A stretch of DNA of 32,633 nucleotides from Chitinophagaceae bacterium UBA7600 (GCA_002478885.1 DLKC01000081.1:1-32633); one strand, 5' to 3'; positions 8,942 through 18,000 are shown, counted from the stretch's first letter. The notes: generated by a model from the letters alone, not told the origin. Numbers and translations are program-made.

Positions 8942-8973
8942 TTGTTAACTCGCCTATTTTTTCCTTAGGTTTG
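8942..8973 (+). promoter_or_regulatory. Promoter of the terpene-synthase-like operon
   Basis: TTG at 8942-8944, 21 bases, then TAGGTTTG at 8966-8973: a full match to the Bacteroidota promoter pattern (TTG, about 19-21 bp, TAnnTTTG). It would start transcription near 8978, about 13 nt before the ATG at 8991. Confidence 0.6.
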
Positions 8974-8990
8974 AACCGTAAGATCAGCAA

Positions 8991-9980
8991 ATGAGAGTAC
9001 TCAGCTATATCAATGCGTTCAGGAATGTTTACAAAGAGATAAAGGTTCAGAAAAAATTCAACCGGCAATTTCTTGTGCCTTATCTCGAAGAACTGGAAAA
9101 AAAATATGATGGAAAATTTTACTCCGAACAAAAGAAAAAGATAGAAGAGTATTATGGGCTTTTTATCACTTCCTTTCTTTGCAGCAGTTACAAAAGATTA
9201 TCCGGACAATCATTAACCGTAGAAGAAAGAAAAAGAGCTACGCTCTTTGGCATCCTCACACCTGTTGGCGATGACCTGTTCGACATAGATAAGCTTTCAT
9301 ATGAAGATATAAGCGCCATTACTTTTCATCCCGAACAATTCAATGCCGTGTCTTTTACAGCAAAAGTGGCAAGGGAAATTCAATCTTACCTGTTGGCCCA
9401 TGTACCACACAAAAGCGAGTATATAGAAGCATCACAGAATGTGCTCGATATACAAATAGAAACTGCCAAACAAACAAACAGCAATATTTCAAACGAGGAA
9501 CTCACCAGGATAACTTATACAAAAGGCGCCGTTTCTGTGATCATCTATCACCAATGCCTGGATGACAAAGCTGATAAACAAATGCAGGAAGCTTTATTTT
9601 ATATTGGAAGCCTGTACCAGTTCGGCAATGATCTCTTTGATTTGTATAAAGATGTCAGAGACAACATTTTCACGCTTGTAAATACTTGTACCGATTTTAC
9701 AAAACTGCGTGAACAGTTTTTAAACAGGGTAACAGAACAAAACAACAAGATCAGCCAACTGCATTCAGGGGCTAAAGAAAAAAAAGCATTTTGCATTGTA
9801 ATGAACACGATCAATGCGAGAAGCATGGTAGCGCTTGATCAGTTTGTAAAATTTGAAAAGCAGCAAGGCAAGGGTATCGACTGGTGGCAAATGGAAAGAA
9901 AAGATATGATCGTTGATATGGAAAAGCCTTTTAATTTTTTGAAATGGTTTTACTATATATGGAAATTGCCGAAATACTGA
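8991..9980 (+). CDS. Class I isoprenoid/terpene-synthase-like protein
   Basis: A 329-residue, largely helical, soluble protein with no signal peptide. It carries both metal-binding signatures expected of a class I isoprenoid synthase: DDLFD at 94-98 (PVGDDLFDID) and NDLFDLYKD at 213-221 (QFGNDLFDLYKDVRDN). The second fits the NSE/DTE spacing (N, +4, +8), with Asp in place of the usual Ser/Thr and of Glu. R173 lies 40 residues before it, near where the diphosphate-sensing Arg is expected. Overall length and motif spacing fit a terpene synthase. No C-terminal Arg-Tyr pair is visible, so it may be a divergent or non-canonical member, and no substrate can be assigned. The stop codon is followed after 16 bp by a repeat and then by the gene at 10056, which probably shares its transcript. 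Confidence 0.6.
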   Translation: MRVLSYINAFRNVYKEIKVQKKFNRQFLVPYLEELEKKYDGKFYSEQKKKIEEYYGLFITSFLCSSYKRLSGQSLTVEERKRATLFGILTPVGDDLFDIDKLSYEDISAITFHPEQFNAVSFTAKVAREIQSYLLAHVPHKSEYIEASQNVLDIQIETAKQTNSNISNEELTRITYTKGAVSVIIYHQCLDDKADKQMQEALFYIGSLYQFGNDLFDLYKDVRDNIFTLVNTCTDFTKLREQFLNRVTEQNNKISQLHSGAKEKKAFCIVMNTINARSMVALDQFVKFEKQQGKGIDWWQMERKDMIVDMEKPFNFLKWFYYIWKLPKY

Positions 9981-9996
9981 TGCATGGCTAACAGGA

Positions 9997-10052
9997 AGTA
10001 CAAGAGTGCGACGCAACGAAAGACTCATCGAAGTACAAAAGCCGGGTTAAAA
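9997..10052 (+). repeat. Interspersed repeat copy 5, inside the two-gene unit
   Basis: AAGTACAAGAGTGCGACGCA from 9997, then AACGAAAGACTCATCG and the tail AAAAGCCGGGTTAAAA ending at 10052. It fills nearly all of the gap between the stop at 9980 and the ATG at 10056, so it would be present in a shared mRNA as the leader of the second gene. Confidence 0.85.
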
Positions 10053-10055
10053 GAA

Positions 10056-11216
10056 ATGTTGAGAAAACCACTTACGATATTATTGTTCATCATTGCTTAC
10101 CTAACCTGTGTTGCCCAGCGTAACGACAGTGCACTAATCGATACGCTGGTTAAAAACATAGCCTCGGCCCAGGTTACAACTGACGATGAATTTTATATAG
10201 GCATGTTTCCTTCTTTCCGGCAATGCGGCGGTGCCCCACACAATTATCAGCCCGACAACAACATCTTTTTTACGGCGATCGCGGCGTTCGCCTTAAGAAA
10301 TATGGTGCCTCATCTCGATGAAAGCAACCGACAGATTGTTCAGCAAATCATGAAAAACGCTACAGCTTCATACCCGCACTATAAAAACCAGTTTGGCGAT
10401 CCTTTTTATAATTTCTGGCCGGCTCAGGCAACTATACTGCCGCACAGTTATTATTTCAAATACTTAAAAAGCGTTTTCGCACAGGGTGAAGACGCAGATG
10501 ACAGCGTGATGATTTTAATGACAGATAATAACGATGACAGCGCCAACCGAATTTTAAAACAACGCCTGGTAGAAGTGAGCAATCTTTCGGGCAGGCAGAT
10601 CATTTCCACTTACAAAAAGTACAGGAATATTCCCGCGTACAGCACCTACCTGGGCAAACGCATGACACCCGATTTCGATTTTGCAGTTCATTGCAATATC
10701 ATGTATTTTATGCTTGACAAAAAATTACCTTTTACCACCCAGGACTCTGCCACAATGCACGTAATAACATCGATGGTGGCGGAGCGGGCATACATGAAAG
10801 CCCCGGTCTATGTTTCACCTTACTATGTAAAATCGAGCATTCTTATTTATCACCTCACCAGGTTAATGGGCACATTTCATATTCCGGAATTGGAAAAATA
10901 TAAGCCACAAATTGCAGCTGACATTGACAGGCTGCTTGCAACAAGCAACAATATAATGGACCAGATTATACTTCGCACATCGCTGATTCGCCTTGGCGAA
11001 AAGGCGCCGCAACTCGACCTGCACAACATCGCTGAATTTGAAAAAAGCAATCAACAGCAATATATTTTCTTCCAGGCAAGAGCCGCATTTTCTTATTCAA
11101 CACCATTCAAGCAGGTTCTCTTACACTGGAGCTATATCACGTATTATTTTTATTGCCCGGCGTATAATAAAATTTTGTGGCTGGAATACCTGGTTGAAAA
11201 AAACAAAAAAGGATAG
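10056..11216 (+). CDS. Exported alpha-helical protein with a DxDD motif (terpene-cyclase-like toroid?)
   Basis: A 386-residue protein from the chosen start. An ATG at 9984 is in frame, but those 24 codons lie within the interspersed repeat and precede a clean signal peptide (MLRKPLTILLFIIAYLTCVA, cut near AQ/R), so I start at 10056. The mature part is helical, with repeated Asp-led helix starts (YQPDNNIFFTAIAAFALRN; DFDFAVHCNIMYFMLD; YYVKSSILIYHLTRLM), suggesting an alpha/alpha toroid. DADD at 146-149 (GEDADDSVMILM) matches the DxDD acid motif of class II terpene cyclases such as squalene-hopene cyclases. Against that role: it is exported, short for a cyclase, and lacks visible QW motifs. Another toroid enzyme or binding protein is equally possible. 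The gene ends inside the prfB terminator. Confidence 0.55.
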   Translation: MLRKPLTILLFIIAYLTCVAQRNDSALIDTLVKNIASAQVTTDDEFYIGMFPSFRQCGGAPHNYQPDNNIFFTAIAAFALRNMVPHLDESNRQIVQQIMKNATASYPHYKNQFGDPFYNFWPAQATILPHSYYFKYLKSVFAQGEDADDSVMILMTDNNDDSANRILKQRLVEVSNLSGRQIISTYKKYRNIPAYSTYLGKRMTPDFDFAVHCNIMYFMLDKKLPFTTQDSATMHVITSMVAERAYMKAPVYVSPYYVKSSILIYHLTRLMGTFHIPELEKYKPQIAADIDRLLATSNNIMDQIILRTSLIRLGEKAPQLDLHNIAEFEKSNQQQYIFFQARAAFSYSTPFKQVLLHWSYITYYFYCPAYNKILWLEYLVEKNKKG

Positions 11217-11229
11217 TTCTTTCTATCCT
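11198..11229 (-). terminator. Rho-independent terminator of prfB
   Basis: AGGATAG (11210-11216), 6-base loop, CTATCCT (11223-11229). On the - strand the stem is followed by TTTTTTGTTTTTTTC. It overlaps the last codons of the convergent + strand gene, whose stop codon TAG (11214-11216) is part of the stem. The + strand side has no T run, so it acts for prfB. Confidence 0.78.
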
Positions 11230-11255
11230 CTTGGTTTAATACATTCCGGCTATTG

Positions 11256-12351
11256 CTAAGAAGCTTCCACTTCTTTTTCCATCATCAGGTAAGCTTTTAT
11301 AAAGCCATCCAGTTCACCATCCATTACAGGTTGCACGTTGCCGACCTCGTAATCGGTGCGGTGGTCTTTGATCATTTTATATGGATGAAAAACATAGCTT
11401 CTTATCTGGCTGCCCCACTCTATTTTTTTCTTATTGGCGTTCGTCGCATTTTTCGCCAGTTCACGTTTCCGAAGTTCTTCTTCATACAACCGGCTCTTAA
11501 GCATTTTCATGGCGAGTTCACGGTTTTCACCCTGTGTGCGTGCCTGCTGGCATTCCACTATAATCCCCGATGGCGTGTGTTTCAACCTCACGGCGGTTTC
11601 CACCTTATTTACATTTTGTCCGCCTTTGCCGCCACTGCGATAAAACTCCCATTCAAGGTCTGCAGGACTTACTTCAATTTCGATGCTGTCGTCGATCAAC
11701 GGGTAAACAAACACACTTGCAAATGACGTATGCCTTCTTGCATTGCTATCAAAAGGCGATATGCGTACCAGCCGATGCACGCCGCTTTCGGCTTTTAAAA
11801 AACCGTAGGCAAAAGCACCATCAAACTGCAGGGTCGCACTTTTTATACCGGCACCATCACCTTCCTGGAAATCGAGCTCTGTAACTTTCCAGCCCTGCTT
11901 TTCACCATACATGCGGTACATGCGAAGCAGCATCTCGGCCCAATCCTGGCTTTCGGTTCCACCAGCGCCCGGGTTTATCTGCAGCACCGCCGGCAGTTCA
12001 TCTTCGGGCTGATTTAAGGTGCTCTTGAACTCAGCGTCTTCTATGGATGCAATGGCAAGTTCAAATGCCGCCTTTGTCTCTTCCTCCGTGGCATCGCCCG
12101 CTTTCCAAAAGTCGAACAACACAGCAAAATCGTCTACAGCCGATTCCACCTGTTTATACATTTTAAGCCAATACTCGTTTACCTTAATTTCTTTCATAAT
12201 GCCCGTGGCCCGCTTGTTATCGTCCCAAAAGCCGGGCGAAAGAGAGCGTGCACGGTCTTCGACTACTTTTTGAGAGCGGTTGTCGTAGTCAAAGAAACCT
12301 CCTTAGAACACTAACGCGGTCCCGTAAAACTTTAATTTGTTCGATCGTCAT
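11256..12351 (-). CDS. prfB: Peptide chain release factor 2 (programmed +1 frameshift)
   Basis: Releases completed peptides at UGA and UAA stop codons on the ribosome. The gene is split: codons 1-20 run from ATG at 12351 to CTT at 12294-12292 and hit an in-frame TGA (12291-12289). A +1 shift skips T12291 and continues from GAC at 12290 to the stop at 11256, giving 364 residues, the normal RF2 length. A reading that starts at the internal ATG 12197 would lose the first 51 residues. Visible are the stop-recognition tripeptide SPF (198-200, VRISPFDSN) and the catalytic GGQ (243-245, [12 protein letters not shown]). A TATTTTCG -7-like element at 12366-12359 lies only 7 bp before the ATG. The shift makes RF2 control its own level. 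Confidence 0.96.
12289..12303 (-). promoter_or_regulatory. prfB frameshift signal (SD-like AGGAGG + CTTTGAC)
   Basis: On the - strand: AGGAGG (12303-12298), TTT, CTT (12294-12292), TGA (12291-12289), then C. The spacing of the internal Shine-Dalgarno to the CTT slip codon is the same as in the Escherichia coli prfB site. When RF2 is scarce, the ribosome pauses at UGA and slips +1. This is notable because strong SD sequences are otherwise rare in this window. Confidence 0.95.
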
Positions 12352-12406
12352 AATGCCGCGAAAATAGTTTGAAAATCTGAAGATTTAAAAATGCAGAAGA
12401 ATATTA

Positions 12407-12620
12407 TGAACCCGGCTGCAGCACTTCGATTGTGCTGCTGTTGCGTCGCACTCTTCAGCTGCAGTAATGCTAAAAGAAAAAGCGTTTGCGGCTTGTTCAA
12501 TCGTTTTAGCAATTGTGTGCCTGCAAGACATGCATCGCTGCATTATTGCTCATGTTTTTGTTTAGTAAAAGTGTGCGACGCAACAGTTGACGCCATGAAA
12601 CTAAAATGCCGGGCTCAAAA
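12407..12620. repeat. Palindromic element B: inverted pair of interspersed repeats
   Basis: A reverse copy (12407-12456, TGAACCCGGCTG ... TTGCGTCGCACTCTT) and a forward copy (12564-12620, AGTAAAAGTGTGCGACGCAA ... GCCGGGCTCAAAA) enclose about 107 bp. The centre also contains inverted blocks: GCTAAAA pairs with TTTTAGC and GCAGTAATGC with GCATTATTGC (one mismatch), so the whole unit can fold into one long hairpin. The left arm holds a hairpin of its own, GCAGCAC / GTGCTGC (12418-12438). Total length is 214 bp, against 213 bp for element A. Confidence 0.83.
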
Positions 12621-13018
12621 AAAGCATTTGAAAAACAATTACGGCTGCCAGGTTTGTTGTAGAGAACAGGATTACGCTTTGCATATCGACCGCATTTTGG
12701 CCAGCTGATGGTTCTGCAATAACATGTGCCGCAAAATAAACAACTAATACCGTTCAATCAATTCAAACTATGCATATTGACCCGCTTCGCTTATTTTGTA
12801 ATGCACATATTGAGAAGGAAACTCGTAAAAAATTTTCCGCTTTTACGCTGTATACGCACTTTGCTATGCTGCGGTTTAAAAAGACAACAGTATGTAAGGG
12901 CCGTTGTAACCATTAAACATTCGGAAAGTGATCACGGGAAAACGATCTGAATAACTAACCGGAAAAGCGCTTTACCGTCCTTGTAAAACAAGCAGAACAA
13001 TATACAGTCCGCAAACCT
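12621..13018. other. Gene-free stretch
   Basis: Following palindromic element B there are about 400 bp in which I see no convincing gene. Short open frames here lack coding character and family resemblance. A stretch TTGACCCGCTTCGCTTATTTTG (12778-12799, loosely promoter-like, spacing too short) is the only suggestive signal. Confidence 0.4.
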
Positions 13019-13163
13019 TATCTCTGGAAAATATGCCTGTTACCGAAAGGTTCAAGACATTTTTGAAAGAGGGATTTTCAATAGCCTTTGAATTACACCA
13101 ATCTCGTATGATTTTGGGGGAAATCATCACTGAGCCCGGCTGCGTTAGCAGCCGGGTTTTTTA
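13019..13163 (+). ncRNA. Candidate small RNA ending at an orphan terminator
   Basis: A strong + strand terminator (13135-13162) has no + strand gene ahead of it: the nearest ends at 11216, and prfB and the barrel gene on either side run on the - strand. A TATCTCTG -7-like element at 13019-13026 (one mismatch to TAnnTTTG) would start an RNA of about 135 nt. A hairpin ATGATTT-TGGGGG-AAATCAT (13108-13127) sits just before the terminator. An open frame from 13033 runs straight through the terminator and into the next gene's terminator, so it is not credible. I do not recognise a known RNA family. Confidence 0.35.
13135..13162 (+). terminator. Strong orphan Rho-independent terminator
   Basis: CCCGGCTGC (13135-13143), loop GTTA, GCAGCCGGG (13148-13156), then TTTTTT: a perfect 9-bp GC-rich stem with a classical U-tract, directional for the + strand. 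Confidence 0.85.
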
Positions 13164-13173
13164 TTTAGAGCCA

Positions 13174-13216
13174 GTAAAAACAAAACTGCATGTGAAGCGT
13201 ACATCACATGCAGTTT
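13174..13216 (-). terminator. Rho-independent terminator of the plug-less barrel gene
   Basis: AAACTGCATGTGA (13183-13195) pairs with TCACATGCAGTTT (13204-13216), a perfect 13-bp stem with an 8-base loop. On the - strand it is followed by TGTTTTTACTGG. It lies 20 bp past the stop codon at 13236. Confidence 0.8.
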
Positions 13217-13235
13217 ACTATTTAAGCTGCTGCTG

Positions 13236-14945
13236 TTATTTGTTGGTAATAGCAGGAAGCCTTGTACTGATATCTCCAAAAGAAAATACCACACCGGCGA
13301 GCACATTAAAGCCGAGAACCGGGTATTGATTCCAGCGCTGGTAGCGATTATTAAAAATATTGTTCATCTGAACCCATGCATTCAGATTTTTTGTGATGGT
13401 GAATTCAACACCGAGATTAAGATCGATCGCCGGATCAAGCTTATAACTCTTAAGGTCTTTGCCGCGGTATTGCGGACCATCCCAGAAGTAAACATCGCTC
13501 TTAACCAAGAAATCTTTAAGCACCTGCCAGCGAAGGCTGCCATTAATCTCGATGGGCAGCATGCCCCACGCCTTATCATTATCGGTCAGGGCGCTGTATT
13601 GATTAAATGTGGCGCCCGCAAGCAATGATAATTTCTCCTGCAGTGTGTACCCAACTTCACCATGAATACGCAAATCTTTCATTTGTGACTCATTCACTAA
13701 AACGAATGACTTTCCTGTGATGGTATCGTTCACAAATAAAGGCTGGTTAGCCATTTGCAGGTACGACACTTTTGCATCGTAAGTTACATGAGTACCGGCA
13801 GATCCTTTAAAACCAGCATACAATTCTTTTGTTCTTGTATTGAGCAGGAACTTTGGCTGCTGCATCCATGGGTTAAGCGATGCAAGATATTGATAGGTTG
13901 TTTTGTTATAGTAGCCAACCCAACCTGCCTGCAATATTAATTTTTCATTGTTGATTTTTGCCTCAGCACTAAAGTTTGGCAACATCGTAAAAATCTTATT
14001 ATCCCAGGAAGGAGTAATGCCGGCGATCACTTTAAAATTAGGTGTTTTAAAGGCAATGGCGGGCGTAAGATAATATAGGTTATTGTTTATTGTGCCGGCG
14101 CTGTCGCTCTTATAAGTGGTAACATCTGCGGTAAGGCCAAGATCAAATGCCAGTATTTTGGTAACTGACTTTGAGATGGGCGCGTTGATAACAAGATTGC
14201 TTTCGTTGCCGCTATGATTGTCGTTAAAAATACTGATCGCCATTGATGGATTGTAATCGATACCGGCAGCGTTTTGGAGCTTGTTTCTAACAGCGAGTTT
14301 ACCGCCAAACGTTGTGAAATTTTGTTTCAAATCGTCTTTTGAGAACTTCAGCGTGTCTGGCTGGTAGCCGTATTGATACTGGTTGTTGTTATCGAAGAAA
14401 AGACTGCCCGTCCATTCGGCTTTATTGCCGGGAGAACTAAAAATGCCAATTCCGTCAAGATTGGTTTTGCTGAATTGCTGGTAAGGCAAACTTCCTTTGG
14501 ATGAAGTATACCGGCCGTGTATGTTGATGACAGATTTAACCCCATCGCCAAGCGAAACGCCAGCCTGCAAAAAAGGCGTAGTGAAGTTTCCGTAGCCAGC
14601 TTTAATAAATCCTGTATTATTCCAATGAATGCCTGTATCAATCTGTTGAGCCAGCGGCTTTAACTCCGGCGATTGATAAGAGAAAACCAGGTTTTGTGCA
14701 GGCACATCGTATGGCAGAACCGGTCGCACGCTATCGGGTAAAGGAGTTGCTCCACTAAAATTAATCTTCGCAGTTGTTTTTAACGAAGGCTGAAAAGCAG
14801 AGGTAACTGTAACTGTTCGGGATGGAAGTGTGTCGGCCTTTACCCTTGTAGTTGCCGGCTTTGGAGCCTGCTTCTGCTTTTTTCGCTGTGCGCTAACGCT
14901 AAGCGTTGTAAAACCAATCAGTATTATGATCAATATTCTTTTCAT
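13236..14945 (-). CDS. Outer-membrane beta-barrel protein without a plug domain
   Basis: A 569-residue protein with a signal peptide (MKRILIIILIGFTTLSVSAQ) and a basic, Pro/Thr-rich stretch (RKKQKQAPKPATTR). The body consists of alternating amphipathic strands with aromatic ends (GFIKAGYGNFTTPFLQAGVS; VINIHGRYTSSKGS; LNAWVQMNNIFNNRYQRW), typical of the C-terminal half of TonB-dependent receptors. No plug or carboxypeptidase-like domain is present, so it is a bare barrel. The YNxxNxRY-like segment near the end is shared with TonB receptors. It is separated by 120 bp from the large TPR gene upstream and may be cotranscribed with it. Substrate unknown. Confidence 0.75.
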   Translation of the reverse strand: MKRILIIILIGFTTLSVSAQRKKQKQAPKPATTRVKADTLPSRTVTVTSAFQPSLKTTAKINFSGATPLPDSVRPVLPYDVPAQNLVFSYQSPELKPLAQQIDTGIHWNNTGFIKAGYGNFTTPFLQAGVSLGDGVKSVINIHGRYTSSKGSLPYQQFSKTNLDGIGIFSSPGNKAEWTGSLFFDNNNQYQYGYQPDTLKFSKDDLKQNFTTFGGKLAVRNKLQNAAGIDYNPSMAISIFNDNHSGNESNLVINAPISKSVTKILAFDLGLTADVTTYKSDSAGTINNNLYYLTPAIAFKTPNFKVIAGITPSWDNKIFTMLPNFSAEAKINNEKLILQAGWVGYYNKTTYQYLASLNPWMQQPKFLLNTRTKELYAGFKGSAGTHVTYDAKVSYLQMANQPLFVNDTITGKSFVLVNESQMKDLRIHGEVGYTLQEKLSLLAGATFNQYSALTDNDKAWGMLPIEINGSLRWQVLKDFLVKSDVYFWDGPQYRGKDLKSYKLDPAIDLNLGVEFTITKNLNAWVQMNNIFNNRYQRWNQYPVLGFNVLAGVVFSFGDISTRLPAITNK

Positions 14946-15065
14946 TCAATTTTTTTCTTTGGTTTATTGCTGTTCAGAATTGCTTTGCAGTACAAGTGAT
15001 CGATGATAGCCCGGAACTATAGCTAAAACACAATGCCATTATTCCACAGCTGGCTTAAAAATAGA

Positions 15066-18000
15066 TCACCCTTCGATTTTACTGCTTTTGCTTTTTTCTG
15101 CCACGACCATATCTAGTTTTTTCTGTGCTTCTTTCTGCAATTCGGGTATACCTGAATTTTCCACCACACTTTTTAATGTAGCTTCTGCGTTAAAATAATC
15201 CTGTTCTTTATAATAAACATCGCCCAACAAAATGTAAGACTTCGTTATCCAATAATCGTAAGAACCGGCTTTATTAATAACCTCAAAGCTTGCTTTCTCG
15301 GCTTCAGGATATTTCCCTTGCAGGTATAATATTTCCGCGATGTGATAGCGCGCTTCCGCGGAATACTCCGACTTTCCCGCTGCAACAACATCTTTATATG
15401 CCGCAGAGGCTTCAAAAAGTTCATTGTTGTTCTGGTAGTCTTTTGCGATAACCATATTAGCCATCATTCTGTCGTCCGTTGCTAGCCCCTTTTGTTGTAA
15501 AAGCTCTTTTGCATTTGGTACCGCATCCGCCCATTGCTGCAATTTGAACTGGCAGCGTAGCAACCCGCGCATACTTTCGAGTTTGTTTTCATCAGTTACA
15601 GCAATCGACTTTAATTGCTTAAAGTATTGTTCGGCCCGGGCATAATCTTTTATTTCAAAATAGGAAATCCTGGCGGCCTGGAGCACGCTTGCTTCTGCAT
15701 ATTTATTGGGCGCCTTTGCGGCAACAACCTCATAATATTTGATGGCATTGGTAAAATCTTTACGTCCGTTGTAAATATCTGCAACCCGGTAACTTGCATC
15801 GATTGAATACCTGCCATCGGGAAATTTCTGCAGGTAAGTTTCCAAGGCGGGTAATGCTTTATCATAATTCTTGTTATCATAAGCGAGACTCACCGAAACG
15901 TATGTGAGGGAGTCTTCTTCGGAGTAGCTTATATCTTTGCCGTTTTGGCGCATAAAGGCTACGAAATCTGCCGGACGCTGATTGTCTACAAATATATTTC
16001 GCACATAATCAACCGCTTCATCACTTTCCTCGGAATTAGGATAACCTGAGATCAATTGCTTAAAACTCTTAAGTGCCTCGTCATTGTTCCCTTGATTAAC
16101 ATACGCAATACCGGTTTTAAGATAAGCCTGTGGCTTTAATGATTCTGCATTCTTATTTTTCAATACTGCGTTTAACGGTGCCAACGCAGCATCATATTTT
16201 TCATTAGCCAAATAAGTGTTTGCAATCTCCATGTCTGCATCAGGCAGTATTACAGAATTTGGGAAACGTTTATCTATAGACTGAAGGAGGCTGATCTTCT
16301 GGGCGTATTGACCGGAACCGCCGGCGATGATCGCTTTTTGGTATAACGCATAGTCGGCAGCCGGAAGATTATTATCGAGTATGTTATCATACATCTGCAA
16401 CGCCTTTCCGAATTTTTTCTGCATAAAATAACAATCTGCACTACGGGCATAAGCATCCTGCTCAATTGGCTTCGACCTTGAAGAAACGGTTGTTGTAATC
16501 TGTTCAAAGTATTTTAATGCATTGCTGTAATCTTCCTGGCGCAGAGCGCTGTAACCAAGAATATACCTGGCATTCAAAGGGTTTGCCTCGCCGTAGACCT
16601 GGGGGCTTTTCAGATAATTGTTTACATAATAAATGGCAGAATCGAATTGGTTATTGCGAAAAGCGATCTCTCCTTTCCAAAAATTGGTGAACGGCAGCCA
16701 TGCACTGTTGTAATCTGATTCAAATATTTCGTTAAGCAAATCGTCGGCCGCGGCTATCTGCTGATCGTTAACAAGTTCAACGGCGCGGCCAAACAGTATT
16801 TTAGGGTAAACTTTTCTTACGCTTTCACCTCTCACACGCATCGCATTTACAAGGTCAAGCGCCTCGTTATAATTGTTGGTATTAGCCAGCACCGCCACTA
16901 AAAGGTCTTTGGCCTCATCGGCATACGCGCTTTTGGGGTAGGTAGCAACAAAGCCTTTTAACTCGTTTAAAGCTACATCAGCGTAACCAAGCTCCCAGGA
17001 TAATTTGCCGTAATGAAATTTGGATATCTCCTTCTGAACAAGATTGCTGCTGTTAAGCGAACAAAAAAGGAATGCACTTCTTGCACTTGGCTTTTGCCCT
17101 GTTTGCAGGTAAGCATCGGCAAGCAGGTACATACTGTTTTGAGCTAACGAGTCCTGTTTACCACCCAGTTCCTTAAAACCATCGATACATTTTTTGTATT
17201 GTTTTGACTGGTAATAGCAATACGACAATTCATACAGATCTTCGCGGCTTACCTTCTGTGTTTTTGAAACATATTGTTCCAGGTAGGGCAATGCTTTTGC
17301 AAAATTTTTCTTTTCAAAATAAATATGGCCGACTATCTGGCGCATCTGCAGGTCGTAATACTGCCCACCCATTTTTATTTGCTTTTCACCGTATTCAAGG
17401 GCTTTGTCTTTTTGACCGTTGAAGTAATATATCTCCGTTATATAATAGGGAACGATGCCCTTATATTGAGGCGCATTTTCTGTAATGGTAAAAGAGCTCA
17501 GGGCTTCCTTATAATTTTTATCCTGGAACGCGATAAAGCCGTAATAATAATTAGCATCAACATAGTTGCTATCCGTGGAAATTTGCCTTATCGCATCAAA
17601 CAATGGCTTTGCATCGTTGAAACGCTTCATTGTGAAATAAGCGTAACCCTGGTGAAATTTCATTTGGGCAATCTCACTGTTGTTTAAATTATCATAAACA
17701 GCGCGTTCGTAATAGGTAACTGCGTCAACAAAGTTTTTCTGATTGTAATAGTATTCACCCAGATGGTAACACATCATTTCAGCACGCGGCTCATTATGCT
17801 CCAATTCTATATATTCCATTGCCGCTTTCTCCGATGCTTCATCTTTTAAAGCAAGTCCGCAAATAATAGAGTAATATTTAGATTCTGATTGTATAGAAAC
17901 CGGGATACTGCTATTGGTTCTGTTTTCAGCATACAGCAATTTGAAAAGCGGGTAAGCAAGGCTAAATTGTGCTTTCTGGTAAAGCTCCTTTGCCAGTTTA

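Noticed and set aside
9984..10055. In-frame extension of the DxDD protein from ATG 9984 (24 extra residues)
   Set aside because: The codons coincide with the interspersed repeat and precede a clean signal peptide at 10056. The same repeat gives similar false peptides (VQECDAT, YKSATQ) elsewhere, for example at 6899-7090 and 12391-12708.
12391..12708. Open frame of 105 codons within palindromic element B
   Set aside because: It spans both repeat arms and has Cys-rich composition unlike the neighbouring proteins. The frame is a by-product of the repeat.
13033..13329. Open frame of 98 codons on the + strand
   Set aside because: It runs through the strong terminator at 13135 and the barrel gene's terminator, then overlaps the end of that gene. 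No protein family resemblance is apparent.
14985..15050. Possible further decayed copy of the interspersed repeat between the TPR and barrel genes (GTACAAGTGATCGATG, then GCCCGG)
   Set aside because: Only GTACAAG and one CCCGG block are recognisable and the core TGCGACGCA is absent; too weak to count.
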